A stretch of DNA of 64,000 nt, taken from Microvirga sp. BSC39. Its GTDB lineage: Bacteria; Pseudomonadota; Alphaproteobacteria; Rhizobiales; Beijerinckiaceae. This document shows, in pieces, positions 35,649 through 44,580 of the stretch (position 1 is the first letter of the stretch; each line of letters opens with the position of its first letter). The position numbers and the translations under genes were made by a program. The stretch spans positions 248,001 through 312,000 of the forward strand of contig NZ_JPUG01000078.1 of NCBI RefSeq assembly GCF_000739015.1, in the 5' to 3' direction. Below the pieces are notes generated by a model. That model worked only from the letters and a program-made list of their open reading frames with translations. It did not search any database and was not told the DNA's origin.

Positions 35649-37595
35649 ATGCTTCATTCCGACGACCTGTTCTCGAGTTTCCTGAAGGCCTATGAGACCC
35701 GCCGCGAGGCGGAGATGTCCCTGGCGGAATACCTGGAAGGGTGCCGCACCGATCCCATGATGTATGCAAGCGCTCCAGAGCGCATCCTGGCGGCCATCGG
35801 CGAGCCTCAGCTCGTCGATACCTCGAAGGATGCGCGGCTCGGCCGCATCTTCATGAACCGCACCATCCGGGTTTATCCGGCCTTTTCCGAATTCTACGGC
35901 ATGGAAGAGACGATCGAGATGATCGTAAGCTTCTTCCGACATGCGGCCCAGGGACTGGAGGAGCGCAAGCAGATCCTCTACCTGCTCGGGCCTGTCGGCG
36001 GCGGCAAGTCCTCCCTGGCCGAGCGTCTGAAAGCCCTGATGGAGGTGAATCCCATCTACGTTCTCAAGGCCGGCGATGAGATCAGTCCGGTTTTCGAGAG
36101 CCCGCTTGCGCTGTTCGATCCGGAGCAGATGGGAGACGCCCTGGAGGAGCGCTACGGCATCCCCCGGCGGCGTCTGACGAACCTGCTCAGCCCCTGGGCG
36201 ATCAAGCGTCTCGACGAATTTAAGGGCGACATTTCCAAGTTCCGGGTGGTCAAGATCAACCCTTCCCGGATGCGGCAGATCGGTGTCGCCAAGACGGAGC
36301 CGGGCGACGAGAACAACCAGGACATCTCGTCCCTGGTCGGCAAGGTCGACATCCGCAAGCTCGAGACGCTGTCCCAGAACGACCCCGACGCCTACAGCTA
36401 TTCCGGCGGCCTTAACCGGGCGAACCAGGGTATCCTGGAATTCGTCGAGATGTTCAAGGCGCCGATCAAGATGCTCCACCCCCTGCTCACGGCCACGCAG
36501 GAAGGGAACTATGTCGGCACGGAGAATATCGGCTCCATCCCGTTCACGGGCATCATCCTGGCCCACTCCAATGAGGCGGAATGGCAGACCTTCCGCACCA
36601 ACAAGAACAACGAGGCGTTCATCGACCGCATCTACGTGATCAAGGTGCCTTATTGCCTGCGGGTCACGGAGGAGCAGAAGATCTACGAGAAGCTGATCCG
36701 CGGCTCCGAGCTGTCAGGCGCCCCCTGCGCGCCGGCCACTCTGGAGATGCTGGCCCGGTTCTCGGTCCTGTCGCGCCTGCGGGCGCACGAGAACTCCAAC
36801 TTCTATTCGAAGATGCGGGTCTATGACGGCGAGAGCCTGCGCGAGGTCGATCCGCGCGCGCGCAGCCTGCAGGAATACAAGGACTCGGCGGGCGTCGACG
36901 AAGGCATGGACGGAATCTCGACCCGCTTCGCCTTCAAGGTTCTGTCCGCGACCTTCAACCACGACACGATCGAGGTTGCGGCCGATCCGGTGCACCTCAT
37001 GTACGTGCTCGAACAGTCGCTCCGGCGTGAGCAACTGCCGCAGGACGTGGAGAGGCGCTATCTGGAGTTCATTAAAGCGGAGCTTGCCCCGCGATACGCC
37101 GACTTCATTGGCCATGAGATCCAGAAGGCCTATCTCGAGTCCTACCACGATTACGGCCAGAACCTCTTCGACCGCTACGTGGCCTACGCGGATGCATGGA
37201 TCGAGGATCAGGATTTCAAGGATCCCGATACCGGCCAGCTTCTCAACCGGGAGCTCCTGAACCAAGAGCTGACCAAGATCGAGAAGCCGGCAGGCATCGC
37301 CAACCCTAAGGACTTCCGCAACGAGGTGGTGAAGTTCTCGCTGCGCGCACGGGCCGGCAATAACGGCCGAAACCCGTCCTGGACGAGCTATGAGAAGATC
37401 CGCGACGTGATCGAGCGCCGGATGTTTTCCCAGGTGGAGGAACTCCTGCCTGTGATCAGCTTCGGCTCCAAGAAGGATGGCGAGACCGAGAAGAAGCACG
37501 GAGAGTTCGTGCAGCGGATGATGGAGCGTGGCTACACCGAGCGCCAGGTCCGGCGTCTCGTGGAGTGGTACATGCGGGTGAAGCAGGCGGGCTGA
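35649..37595 (+). CDS. PrkA/YeaG family serine protein kinase
   Basis: 648 residues, matching YeaG (644). AAA-like domain with Walker A LLGPVGGGKSSLAERL (about residues 117-132) and a C-terminal kinase-like region (RQVRRLVEWYMRVK at the end). YeaG in E. coli is a Ser/Thr kinase made under nitrogen and other starvation. It heads the conserved prkA-yeaH-spoVR operon. Start: ATG 35649 is used; a TTG six codons earlier has GAGGGA close by. No EcfG motif is seen upstream. Confidence 0.93.
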   Translation: MLHSDDLFSSFLKAYETRREAEMSLAEYLEGCRTDPMMYASAPERILAAIGEPQLVDTSKDARLGRIFMNRTIRVYPAFSEFYGMEETIEMIVSFFRHAAQGLEERKQILYLLGPVGGGKSSLAERLKALMEVNPIYVLKAGDEISPVFESPLALFDPEQMGDALEERYGIPRRRLTNLLSPWAIKRLDEFKGDISKFRVVKINPSRMRQIGVAKTEPGDENNQDISSLVGKVDIRKLETLSQNDPDAYSYSGGLNRANQGILEFVEMFKAPIKMLHPLLTATQEGNYVGTENIGSIPFTGIILAHSNEAEWQTFRTNKNNEAFIDRIYVIKVPYCLRVTEEQKIYEKLIRGSELSGAPCAPATLEMLARFSVLSRLRAHENSNFYSKMRVYDGESLREVDPRARSLQEYKDSAGVDEGMDGISTRFAFKVLSATFNHDTIEVAADPVHLMYVLEQSLRREQLPQDVERRYLEFIKAELAPRYADFIGHEIQKAYLESYHDYGQNLFDRYVAYADAWIEDQDFKDPDTGQLLNRELLNQELTKIEKPAGIANPKDFRNEVVKFSLRARAGNNGRNPSWTSYEKIRDVIERRMFSQVEELLPVISFGSKKDGETEKKHGEFVQRMMERGYTERQVRRLVEWYMRVKQAG

Positions 37596-37624
37596 CAGAA
37601 AGCGGAGGCAGATCAGGCGTTCCT

Positions 37625-38932
37625 ATGTACATCATCGACCGGCGCCTCAACCCAGGAGGCAAGAGTCTGGCGAACCGCCAACGCTTCCTTCGTCGCGCGA
37701 AAGCGCAGATTCAGAGGGCGGTGCGTCAGACCGCAGGAGACCGGGACATCACCGATCTCGAACGGGGAGGGGAAGTCACGATCCCAGCCGATGGTGTTCG
37801 CGAGCCCAGCTTCAGACGTTCGGGCGAGGGGGGCGTGCACGATCACATCCTGCCCGGCAACAAGCGCTTCGTCGAAGGCGATACCATCGACAGGCCCCCA
37901 GGCGGCGGTGGCGGCAGCTCCACCGGTGGCGATAATGGCGAGGGTGAGGACGATTTCCGCTTCGCCCTGACCCGCGACGAATTCCTCGATCTCTTTCTCG
38001 ATGACCTCGAACTCCCGGATCTCGCCAAGCGGCGGGTCGCCACGGTCGAAACACAAGGCATGCGGCGGGCCGGCTATACGGTCACGGGCTCCCCGGTGAA
38101 CCTGGCCCTGCTGCGCTCCATGCGGAATGCCCTGTCGCGCCGCATCGCCATGCGGCGTCCCAAGCCTGAGGAATTGCTGCGCCTCCAGGAGGAGATCGAA
38201 TGCCTTGAGAAGCAGGAGGGTCCGTCCGATCAGCTTACTGCGCTGCGACAGGAACTCGAGCAACTGAAGCTGCGCACCAAGCGCTTTCCTTATATCGACC
38301 CGCTCGATCTGCGCTATCGCCGCTTCGAGCCGGTTTCGCGGCCGGTCGCGCAGGCGGTGATGTTCTGCCTGATGGACGTCTCGGGCTCCATGACGGAGCA
38401 CATGAAGGATCTCGCCAAACGGTTCTACATGCTGCTCTACATCTTCCTGACGCGCCGCTACAAGCACGTGGAGATCGTCTTCATCCGCCACACGCACGAG
38501 GCGAAGGAGGTGGACGAGGAGACCTTCTTCAACAGCCCTGAGACGGGCGGTACGGTGGTGTCGTCGGCGTTACGCGAGATGCAGCGGATCGTGGAGGAGC
38601 GCTACTCTCCCGACAGCTGGAACATCTACGCGGCTCAAGCCTCGGACGGCGACAACTCCCCCAACGACGGCAGCACCAGCGCAGCCCTCCTCAGGGACGT
38701 GATCCTTCCCGTCTGCCAGTATTACGCCTACCTGGAGGTCGGCAGCGACAGCGACCGGATGCAGACCGGCTTCATCAACCACAAGACGTCCCTGTGGCAG
38801 ACCTACGAGACGCTGCAGGAGCAGGGTGCCAACCTCGCCATGCGCAAGGTGAACCACAGGCGCGAGATCTATCCCGTCTTCCGCGAACTCTTCCGCCGGC
38901 GCGACGCAGAGGCAGGAGCCAGGGTGCCATGA
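37625..38932 (+). CDS. YeaH/YhbH family protein (DUF444, VWA-like)
   Basis: 435 residues (YeaH 427). Basic N-terminus MYIIDRRLNPGGKSLANRQR is the family start. The C-terminal half has a von Willebrand A-like domain with MIDAS motif MDVSGSM (in VMFCLMDVSGSMTEHMKDL), then GGTVVSSALREM. Works with PrkA and SpoVR in stationary-phase or stress response; exact role unknown. It lies 29 bp after prkA and overlaps spoVR by 4 bp. Confidence 0.93.
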   Translation: MYIIDRRLNPGGKSLANRQRFLRRAKAQIQRAVRQTAGDRDITDLERGGEVTIPADGVREPSFRRSGEGGVHDHILPGNKRFVEGDTIDRPPGGGGGSSTGGDNGEGEDDFRFALTRDEFLDLFLDDLELPDLAKRRVATVETQGMRRAGYTVTGSPVNLALLRSMRNALSRRIAMRRPKPEELLRLQEEIECLEKQEGPSDQLTALRQELEQLKLRTKRFPYIDPLDLRYRRFEPVSRPVAQAVMFCLMDVSGSMTEHMKDLAKRFYMLLYIFLTRRYKHVEIVFIRHTHEAKEVDEETFFNSPETGGTVVSSALREMQRIVEERYSPDSWNIYAAQASDGDNSPNDGSTSAALLRDVILPVCQYYAYLEVGSDSDRMQTGFINHKTSLWQTYETLQEQGANLAMRKVNHRREIYPVFRELFRRRDAEAGARVP

Positions 38933-40473
38933 GCCTGATGGAGCACGATCATCTTCTGTTCCAAGGCGCTGACTGGGACTTCGGCCTCATTCAGCGCATC
39001 CACGACGCCATCGAGACGATCGGCGTCGGCGAAATGGGGCTCGACGTCTACCCCAACCAGATCGAGGTCATCACCGCCGAGCAGATGCTCGATGCCTATG
39101 CCTCGATCGGTATGCCCCTGTTCTACAAGCACTGGTCCTTCGGCAAGCGCTTCGCCCTTCATGAGGCGAGCTACCGCCAGGGATTCATGGGACTGGCCTA
39201 CGAGATCGTCATCAATTCGAACCCGTGCATCTCCTACATCATGGAGGAGAACTCGGCGACGATGCAGACGCTCGTGATCGCCCACGCGGCCTTCGGGCAT
39301 AACCACTTCTTCAAGAACAACTATCTCTTCCGGGAATGGACCGACGCCGACGGAATCCTGGATTATCTCGAATTCGCGAAAGGCTACATCACCCGTTGCG
39401 AGGAGCGGTACGGCCATGCTGCGGTGGAGCGGGTGCTCGACGCGGCCCATGCGCTGATGTCCCACGGCGTCCACCGCTATCCGCGCAAGAAACGCCCCGA
39501 TCTGCGCTCCGAAGAGCGGCGGGAGAAGGAGCGGCATCTCCATCTGGAGCAGACCTTCAACGACCTCTGGCGCACGGTGCCCACGAAGGGAGCGGCCGCA
39601 AAGCCGCAGCTGAGCGATGAGCGCCGCCGTGCCCTCCTGGAACTCCCGCAGGAAAATCTCCTGTACTTCCTCGAGAAGTCCGCCCCGCGCCTTCAGCCCT
39701 GGCAGCGCGAGATCCTGCGCATCGTCCGCCAGATCGCGCAGTATTTCTACCCGCAGCGGCAGACCAAGGTGATGAACGAAGGCTGCGCCACCTACTGCCA
39801 CTACCGCATCATGACCCGACTGCACGAGACGGGGCAGATCAGCGATGGCTCCTTCCTGGAGTTCCTGCAGTCCCACACGAACGTCACACGCCAGCCGGAA
39901 TACGACGATCCACATTACGGCGGCATCAATCCCTATGCCCTCGGTTTCGGCATGATGCAGGACATCGAGCGCATCTGCATCAAGCCCACGGCGGAGGACC
40001 GGGAGTGGTTCCCAGAGATCGCCGGCCGCGGCGATGCCATGGCGGTCCTGCGCGATGTGTGGGCCAACTACCGGGACGAGAGCTTCATCTCGCAGTACCT
40101 GAGCCCGCACCTGATGCGTCAATGGCGCATGTTCCATCTCGTGGATGACCCCGACCAGCCCGAACTCAGGATCGAGGCCATCCATGACGAGCGGGGCTAT
40201 CGCCGGCTGCGGCGCTCCCTGTCGCGCCACTATGATGTCGGCTGGAGCGATCCCGACATTCAGGTGATCGATGTCGACCTTGCCGGCGACCGGCGCCTGA
40301 TCCTTCACCATCATGTCCTGAACCGAACCCTCCTCCACAAGGACGATGCGCAGAGGGTCTTGCAGATGGTGGCCAATCTCTGGGGCTATGCGGTCGTGCT
40401 CAAGGAGGTCGAGCCCGCCACCGGCGCGATCTTCCAGGAGCACGTGGCTCATCCGCACGAAACTCTCTTCTGA
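38929..40473 (+). CDS. SpoVR family protein
   Basis: 514 residues (YcgB 510). Contains SFGKRFALHEASYRQGFMGL, YEIVINSNPCISYIMEENS, and HAAFGHNHFFKNNY, conserved His-rich motifs of SpoVR, plus VMNEGCATYCHYRIM. Named for a Bacillus spore cortex gene, but in proteobacteria it forms a starvation/stress module with PrkA and YeaH. ATGA overlap with yeaH shows coupling. Confidence 0.93.
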   Translation: MSLMEHDHLLFQGADWDFGLIQRIHDAIETIGVGEMGLDVYPNQIEVITAEQMLDAYASIGMPLFYKHWSFGKRFALHEASYRQGFMGLAYEIVINSNPCISYIMEENSATMQTLVIAHAAFGHNHFFKNNYLFREWTDADGILDYLEFAKGYITRCEERYGHAAVERVLDAAHALMSHGVHRYPRKKRPDLRSEERREKERHLHLEQTFNDLWRTVPTKGAAAKPQLSDERRRALLELPQENLLYFLEKSAPRLQPWQREILRIVRQIAQYFYPQRQTKVMNEGCATYCHYRIMTRLHETGQISDGSFLEFLQSHTNVTRQPEYDDPHYGGINPYALGFGMMQDIERICIKPTAEDREWFPEIAGRGDAMAVLRDVWANYRDESFISQYLSPHLMRQWRMFHLVDDPDQPELRIEAIHDERGYRRLRRSLSRHYDVGWSDPDIQVIDVDLAGDRRLILHHHVLNRTLLHKDDAQRVLQMVANLWGYAVVLKEVEPATGAIFQEHVAHPHETLF

Positions 40474-40474
40474 C

Positions 40475-40504
40475 GTGCGGAAAACCGGGGCCACTTTTCC
40501 GCAC
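40475..40504 (+). terminator. Hairpin after spoVR
   Basis: Perfect 10-bp inverted repeat (GTGCGGAAAA / TTTTCCGCAC) with a 10-base loop, starting 2 bases past the spoVR stop. The T-run is inside the right arm, so it is a moderate terminator or mRNA 3'-end stabiliser. Confidence 0.6.
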
Positions 40505-40605
40505 GAAGCGCTCGTTTGACGCAAAAAAGCCAGGGACTCGGAGGATCATAGGTTCCCCTGGGCTCGGCCCGGATCGCGGGTCGGCTCCCTTGCAGGAGAA
40601 TACCT

Positions 40606-41067
40606 ATGGAACACAAGCCTGTAGAGAAGCTGCGTAGCGTCGCTGAGGTGCATGAGTTCAACCAAGGTTTCCTGTCCCGCCGCGAACGCCTCGAACGCTG
40701 GGCCGAGGTGCTGGAGCGCCAGCCGAAGCGGCGCCTGAGGTCTCTGGGAGAGATCGAGTTCGTCCCGAAAGACAAGCGACCGCAATTGCGGTCTGACGAG
40801 TCGCCGATCACGGTCGCCTTCGAGGATCCGATCCTGCGCGCCGCAGGCTTGAAGGGCGATACGCTCGGAGACGCCATGGAGTTCTTCGAACTGTCCGAGG
40901 GAGCCTCTCACCGCCTACTCTGCTCCTGCATGAACGGCTGGAGCATGGAGGCCGGGAGCACCGCCCGAAAAGTTCATCGTATCGCGAACCCCGATCATCG
41001 GTTCACGTTATTGACGGCAGCCGGGTTGCTGACCGCGGCACCCGCTGTGCTCTATATGCTGAGCTGA
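40606..41067 (+). CDS. Hypothetical protein with C-terminal membrane segment
   Basis: 153 residues. Mostly charged N-terminal part with SRRERLERWAEVLERQPKRRLRSL, a middle DPILRAAGLKGDTLGDAMEFFELS, a CSCMNGW pair of Cys, and a hydrophobic end FTLLTAAGLLTAAPAVLYML that could anchor it. No domain recognised. Good coding pattern, own hairpin downstream (41083-41111). Confidence 0.68.
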   Translation: MEHKPVEKLRSVAEVHEFNQGFLSRRERLERWAEVLERQPKRRLRSLGEIEFVPKDKRPQLRSDESPITVAFEDPILRAAGLKGDTLGDAMEFFELSEGASHRLLCSCMNGWSMEAGSTARKVHRIANPDHRFTLLTAAGLLTAAPAVLYMLS

Positions 41068-41082
41068 GGAAATGCTGCAGCG

Positions 41083-41111
41083 TCGAGCCCTCCCGGAACG
41101 AGAGGGCTCGA
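41083..41111 (+). terminator. Terminator-like hairpin
   Basis: Perfect 10-bp inverted repeat (TCGAGCCCTC / GAGGGCTCGA) with a 9-base loop between the two hypothetical genes. There is no T-run on the plus strand. Confidence 0.5.
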
Positions 41112-41138
41112 TGGCTGGGTTAATGTGGGGCAACGGGA

Positions 41139-41429
41139 ATGACCAACGAGCCGGCGCGTCGGATCGGATTGCCATGGTACAGTCGTGAGGATTACCAGCG
41201 CATCCGCGAGATAATGGCCGACCGGCACAACCTGGCGCCCACCTACGAGAGCTGGCTTGCGGCCGCCGAAAATAATGAGGCCGTCGGCAGACAGGCCGGT
41301 CTTCACGTCAGCCGCATCCTGATCGAGCCTGAAGCTTTCGCCCGCTGGTGCGCGGAGAAGAACGTGGAGCCCGACAGCGCAGCACGCAGGGATTACGTCG
41401 CCCAGAAGAACTCCGAAAACGCTCCTTGA
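41139..41429 (+). CDS. Small hypothetical protein
   Basis: 96 residues, soluble: LPWYSREDYQRIREIMADRH, then TYESWLAAAENNEAVGRQAG and PEAFARWCAEKNVEPDSAAR. Regular helical pattern, and I recall similar small proteins being common in Hyphomicrobiales. No function known. Plausible start ATG 41139; stop lies about 75 bp before the next gene. Confidence 0.66.
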   Translation: MTNEPARRIGLPWYSREDYQRIREIMADRHNLAPTYESWLAAAENNEAVGRQAGLHVSRILIEPEAFARWCAEKNVEPDSAARRDYVAQKNSENAP

Positions 41430-41505
41430 TAGCGGCCATAAAGCCAAGCCTTGAAGTCTCCTCCCCGGTTCCTAATTGCTCGGGCATCACAGTGGAGGGC
41501 CAGAC

Positions 41506-42537
41506 TTGCTGAACGAGAGCGGCACGAGCAGCGATATTTCCACACTTTCGCATAAGAGCGATCAAGCCGGAGCGGCTCAGGCCATGCGGGCGGCTATCCT
41601 GACAGGACCTGGTCAGATCGAGGTGCGCCGAGTGGCACGCCCGGAGCCCGGCCCCGGTCAGGTCCGCCTGCGCCTGGAGGGTTGTGGCGTCTGCGCCTCG
41701 AATCTGACCCCCTGGGCCGGCCCGGAATGGATGCAGTACCCCACCGAACCGGGTGGGCTTGGACACGAAGCCTGGGGCTTCGTGGATGCCCTCGGCGAGG
41801 GTGTCGACGGTCTGTCGGTCGGTGATCGCGTCTCGGCGCTCTCCTACAAGTCCTATGCCGAGTACGATCTCGCCGATGCAGAGGCAGTGGTGCCGCTGCC
41901 GAAGGCGCTTGAAGGGCAGCCGTTTCCTGGCGAGCCGCTCGGCTGCGCCATGAACATCTTCCGCCGCAGCGAAATCGAAGCCGGGCAGACTGTTGCCATC
42001 ATCGGCATCGGCTTCCTCGGCGCCATCCTGACGAAGCTTGCAACCGACGCCGGTGCCCGCGTGATCGCGATCTCGCGCCGGCCCTTCTCGCTCGACCTCG
42101 CCCGCCGCATGGGCGCGGCCGAGACGATCCCGATGGACGATCACAACGGGATCATTGAGAAGGTGAAGGAGCTGACGGCCGGCACGTTCTGTGATCGCGT
42201 GATCGAGGCTGTCGGCAAGCAATGGCCGCTGGATCTTGCCGGAGAACTCACCCGCGAGCGCGGCAAGCTGATCGTCGCCGGATACCATCAGGACGGTCCC
42301 CGGCAGGTGAATATGTGGCTGTGGAACTGGCGTGGCATCGATGTGATCAACGCCCATGAGCGCGACCCGAAGATCTACATGCAGGGTCTTCGCGAGGCGG
42401 TGGATGCCATTGCATCGGGCAGACTCGATCCGAGTTTCCTCTATACTCATACTTATCCCCTGGACCGGCTGGACGAGGCGCTCGACGCCACGCGTGACCG
42501 GCCGGATGGATTTCTCAAAGCTCTGGTAACCTACTGA
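41506..42537 (+). CDS. MDR-family (zinc-type) dehydrogenase
   Basis: 343 residues from TTG 41506, which has GGAGGG 6 bases upstream; ATG 41584 (MRAAILTGPGQIEVRRV) is where the conserved fold begins and is the alternative. GroES-like N-terminal domain with LEGCGVCASNLTPW (a Cys ligand) and LGHEAWG, then Rossmann motif VAIIGIGFLGAILTKLA. The structural-zinc Cys cluster is missing. MDR enzymes of this type act on polyols or sugars. Its stop overlaps the next oxidoreductase by 1 base, so they are coupled and probably act on the same sugar-like compound. Confidence 0.85.
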   Translation: MLNESGTSSDISTLSHKSDQAGAAQAMRAAILTGPGQIEVRRVARPEPGPGQVRLRLEGCGVCASNLTPWAGPEWMQYPTEPGGLGHEAWGFVDALGEGVDGLSVGDRVSALSYKSYAEYDLADAEAVVPLPKALEGQPFPGEPLGCAMNIFRRSEIEAGQTVAIIGIGFLGAILTKLATDAGARVIAISRRPFSLDLARRMGAAETIPMDDHNGIIEKVKELTAGTFCDRVIEAVGKQWPLDLAGELTRERGKLIVAGYHQDGPRQVNMWLWNWRGIDVINAHERDPKIYMQGLREAVDAIASGRLDPSFLYTHTYPLDRLDEALDATRDRPDGFLKALVTY

Positions 42538-43565
42538 TGGCGCAGCAGGCTCTTCAAAAGGAACAGTCCGAAACCTCTCTTGCCCGCCCCCGCCTCGGCT
42601 TTCTCGGGGTCGGCTGGATCGGCCGGCACCGCATGCAGGCGATCCTCGGCACAGGAGCGGTTGACGTGGCTGCCATCGCCGATCCGTCGCCGGAGATGGC
42701 CTCGGAGGCCGGCAAGCTGGCGCCGGATGCAAAGCTGGTCTCGACGCTCGACGAGATCCTCGATGCCGGCGTCGACGGTGTGGTGATCGCAACGCCCAGC
42801 GCCATGCACGCGGAGCAGTCGATCCGCGCATTGGAGCGCGGTGTTGCGGTGTTCTGCCAGAAGCCGCTCGGCCGCACGACCACGGAGGTGCAGGCGGTGG
42901 TCGATGCCGCCCGCAAGGCCGACCGGCTGCTCTGCGTCGATCTCTCCTACCGCTTCACGGAAGGCATGCAACGCATTCGCGAGATCATCGACTCGGGAGA
43001 GCTGGGGCACATCTATGCCGTGGACCTGGTGTTCCACAACGCCTATGGCCCTGACAAGCCGTGGTTCTACGATCCGGCTCTCTCCGGCGGCGGCTGCGTG
43101 ATGGATCTCGGCGTCCACCTCGTGGATCTCGCCCTGTGGAGCCTGAACAACCCCGCCATTGCCAGCGTCACGGGCAAGCTCTTCGCGGGCGGTGCGCCCC
43201 TCAAGGATACGGCCAATCAGGTCGAGGACTACGCGGTTGCAACCGTGGAACTGGAAACCGGCGCCGTGGTGCAGCTCGCCTGCTCCTGGCGGTTGCAGGC
43301 CGGATGCGAGGCTGTGATTTCTGCCACCTTCTACGGTACTCAGGGCGGCGTGTCGCTGCGCAACGTGAACGGCTCCTTCTACGATTTCACCGCGGAGCGT
43401 TATCATGGCACGTCCCGCGAGGCGTTGACGACACCTCCCGACGAATGGGGCGGACGCGCGGCGGCCGACTGGGCCTCACGGTTGGCGGCGGGCGAGCGGT
43501 TCGATCCCGCGGCGGAGCACTTGGTGGATGTGGCCCGTGTGCTGGACAGAATTTACGGACGATAG
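42537..43565 (+). CDS. Gfo/Idh/MocA family oxidoreductase
   Basis: 342 residues. Rossmann start PRLGFLGVGWIGRHRMQAIL, EKP-type motif changed to VFCQKPLGRTTTEV (Lys kept), and C-terminal DLGVHLVDLALW (Gly-x-His). Likely oxidises a sugar, inositol or glycoside with NAD(P). Coupled to the MDR dehydrogenase upstream; together they resemble two-step sugar/inositol oxidation pairs. Ends at a strong terminator shared with the glycan locus left arm. Confidence 0.88.
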   Translation: MAQQALQKEQSETSLARPRLGFLGVGWIGRHRMQAILGTGAVDVAAIADPSPEMASEAGKLAPDAKLVSTLDEILDAGVDGVVIATPSAMHAEQSIRALERGVAVFCQKPLGRTTTEVQAVVDAARKADRLLCVDLSYRFTEGMQRIREIIDSGELGHIYAVDLVFHNAYGPDKPWFYDPALSGGGCVMDLGVHLVDLALWSLNNPAIASVTGKLFAGGAPLKDTANQVEDYAVATVELETGAVVQLACSWRLQAGCEAVISATFYGTQGGVSLRNVNGSFYDFTAERYHGTSREALTTPPDEWGGRAAADWASRLAAGERFDPAAEHLVDVARVLDRIYGR

Positions 43566-43592
43566 GGATCGGCTTCCAAAGGGCTGACATTG

Positions 43593-43627
43593 AAAGAGGC
43601 GGCTGAACCGAGTTCAGCCGCCTCTTT
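43593..43627. terminator. Strong bidirectional terminator
   Basis: Perfect 15-bp stem (AAAGAGGCGGCTGAA / TTCAGCCGCCTCTTT) with a 5-base loop, A-run on one side and T-run on the other. It ends the oxidoreductase pair (plus) and the left arm of the glycan locus (minus). Confidence 0.92.
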
Positions 43628-43650
43628 GTTGAAAGGTTCGATAGTCGGAC

Positions 43651-44580
43651 TCAGAGCACTTCCAGAACCTTGCCGGCTGGCGCCGACTGATTGGCAGGCG
43701 CATAGCGCCGGACCATGGTGGCACAGAACTCGGCGAACTCCTCCTTCACCTGCGGGGCGCTGGTGTGGTGGGGCGCGATTCCGCGATGCTCGGGCGTGAA
43801 GCAGAAGGTCACCGTCACGTCGAAATCGGCGAGCGCTTCCATCTGGCGGTCGAACCAATCCATCGCATTGGGACGGAAGCTGTCGGCCCAGGACAGCCCT
43901 GTGCGCAGATACTTCACGCCCAGGCGCTTCATCCACATCACCGCATCGTCGAGACGATGATCCTCGAAGTGGAACCACTGACACAGGCCCATCTGGGATG
44001 CGTACTTCGCATATTCCTCGAGAGAGGGCTTCGGCGTGCCGTCCTCGCGCAGCAGGCCCATGTAGAAGTGGCGGTAATAGGAGGATCCTTCCGCCTCCCG
44101 GTGTCGCGTCGTGGCCTCCCAGGCGCGGGGCAGGTCGTAGAGGCTGTACCAGTGGATCTTCGGCACCTTGCCGATGAGAAGCTCCGCGGTTCTGTTCAGG
44201 CCCCAGACCTGCACTTCCTCGGCTCCAAAGGTCGAGATGCCGACTTCGCTCACCCAGATAGGCTTGTCCGTCACGGCCCGGATCTCATCGATCTTCGCCG
44301 GCCAGTCATGAATCTGCCACAGGTTCCAGTCGAGCGGAAATCCGTGGACGGCTACGATGTCGAGATGATCGAGGGCGCCATGCTCCTCCAGCTTCCTGAT
44401 GAAACCTGGATCGATGGGCGAGATGCCACCCAGCACGCGGGGCAGGTTGGGGTTCTCGGCCTTGATGGCCTGACCGGCGGCAATCACCATGTCGGAGAAG
44501 AGCTTCCAATCCGGATCGATCTCAGGATCCCAGTGGGACTTGTTGTTCGGCTCGTTCCAGATCATTGCGGCTTCGATCAT
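43651..44580 (-). CDS. Clan-A glycoside hydrolase-like protein, apparently circularly permuted
   Basis: 309 residues. It begins at IWNEPNNKSHW, the beta-4 acid/base motif (E10) of clan-A glycosidases such as GH39, then the nucleophile motif PIWVSEVGIST (E112) and a beta-8-like HWYSLYDL. The C-terminal third (197-293: CQWFHFEDHRLDDAVMWMKR, GVKYLRTGLSWAD, DVTVTFCFTPEHRG, EEFAEFCATMVRRYA) reads as the first three beta/alpha units that normally precede NEP. So the barrel order is 4-8 then 1-3. The start is fixed by ATGA overlap with the upstream methyltransferase. Last gene of the left arm. No signal peptide, so cytoplasmic; it may trim or transfer glycosyl units. Confidence 0.8.
   Translation of the reverse strand: MIEAAMIWNEPNNKSHWDPEIDPDWKLFSDMVIAAGQAIKAENPNLPRVLGGISPIDPGFIRKLEEHGALDHLDIVAVHGFPLDWNLWQIHDWPAKIDEIRAVTDKPIWVSEVGISTFGAEEVQVWGLNRTAELLIGKVPKIHWYSLYDLPRAWEATTRHREAEGSSYYRHFYMGLLREDGTPKPSLEEYAKYASQMGLCQWFHFEDHRLDDAVMWMKRLGVKYLRTGLSWADSFRPNAMDWFDRQMEALADFDVTVTFCFTPEHRGIAPHHTSAPQVKEEFAEFCATMVRRYAPANQSAPAGKVLEVL

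Noticed and set aside
38869..40524. 551-codon open frame antisense to spoVR
   Set aside because: Shadow of a strongly conserved gene; no motif or ribosome site.
41096..41121. GGAAC followed by GGTT before the small gene at 41139
   Set aside because: Spacer is 18 bp and the GGAAC lies in a hairpin loop; outside the 16-17 bp EcfG spacing.
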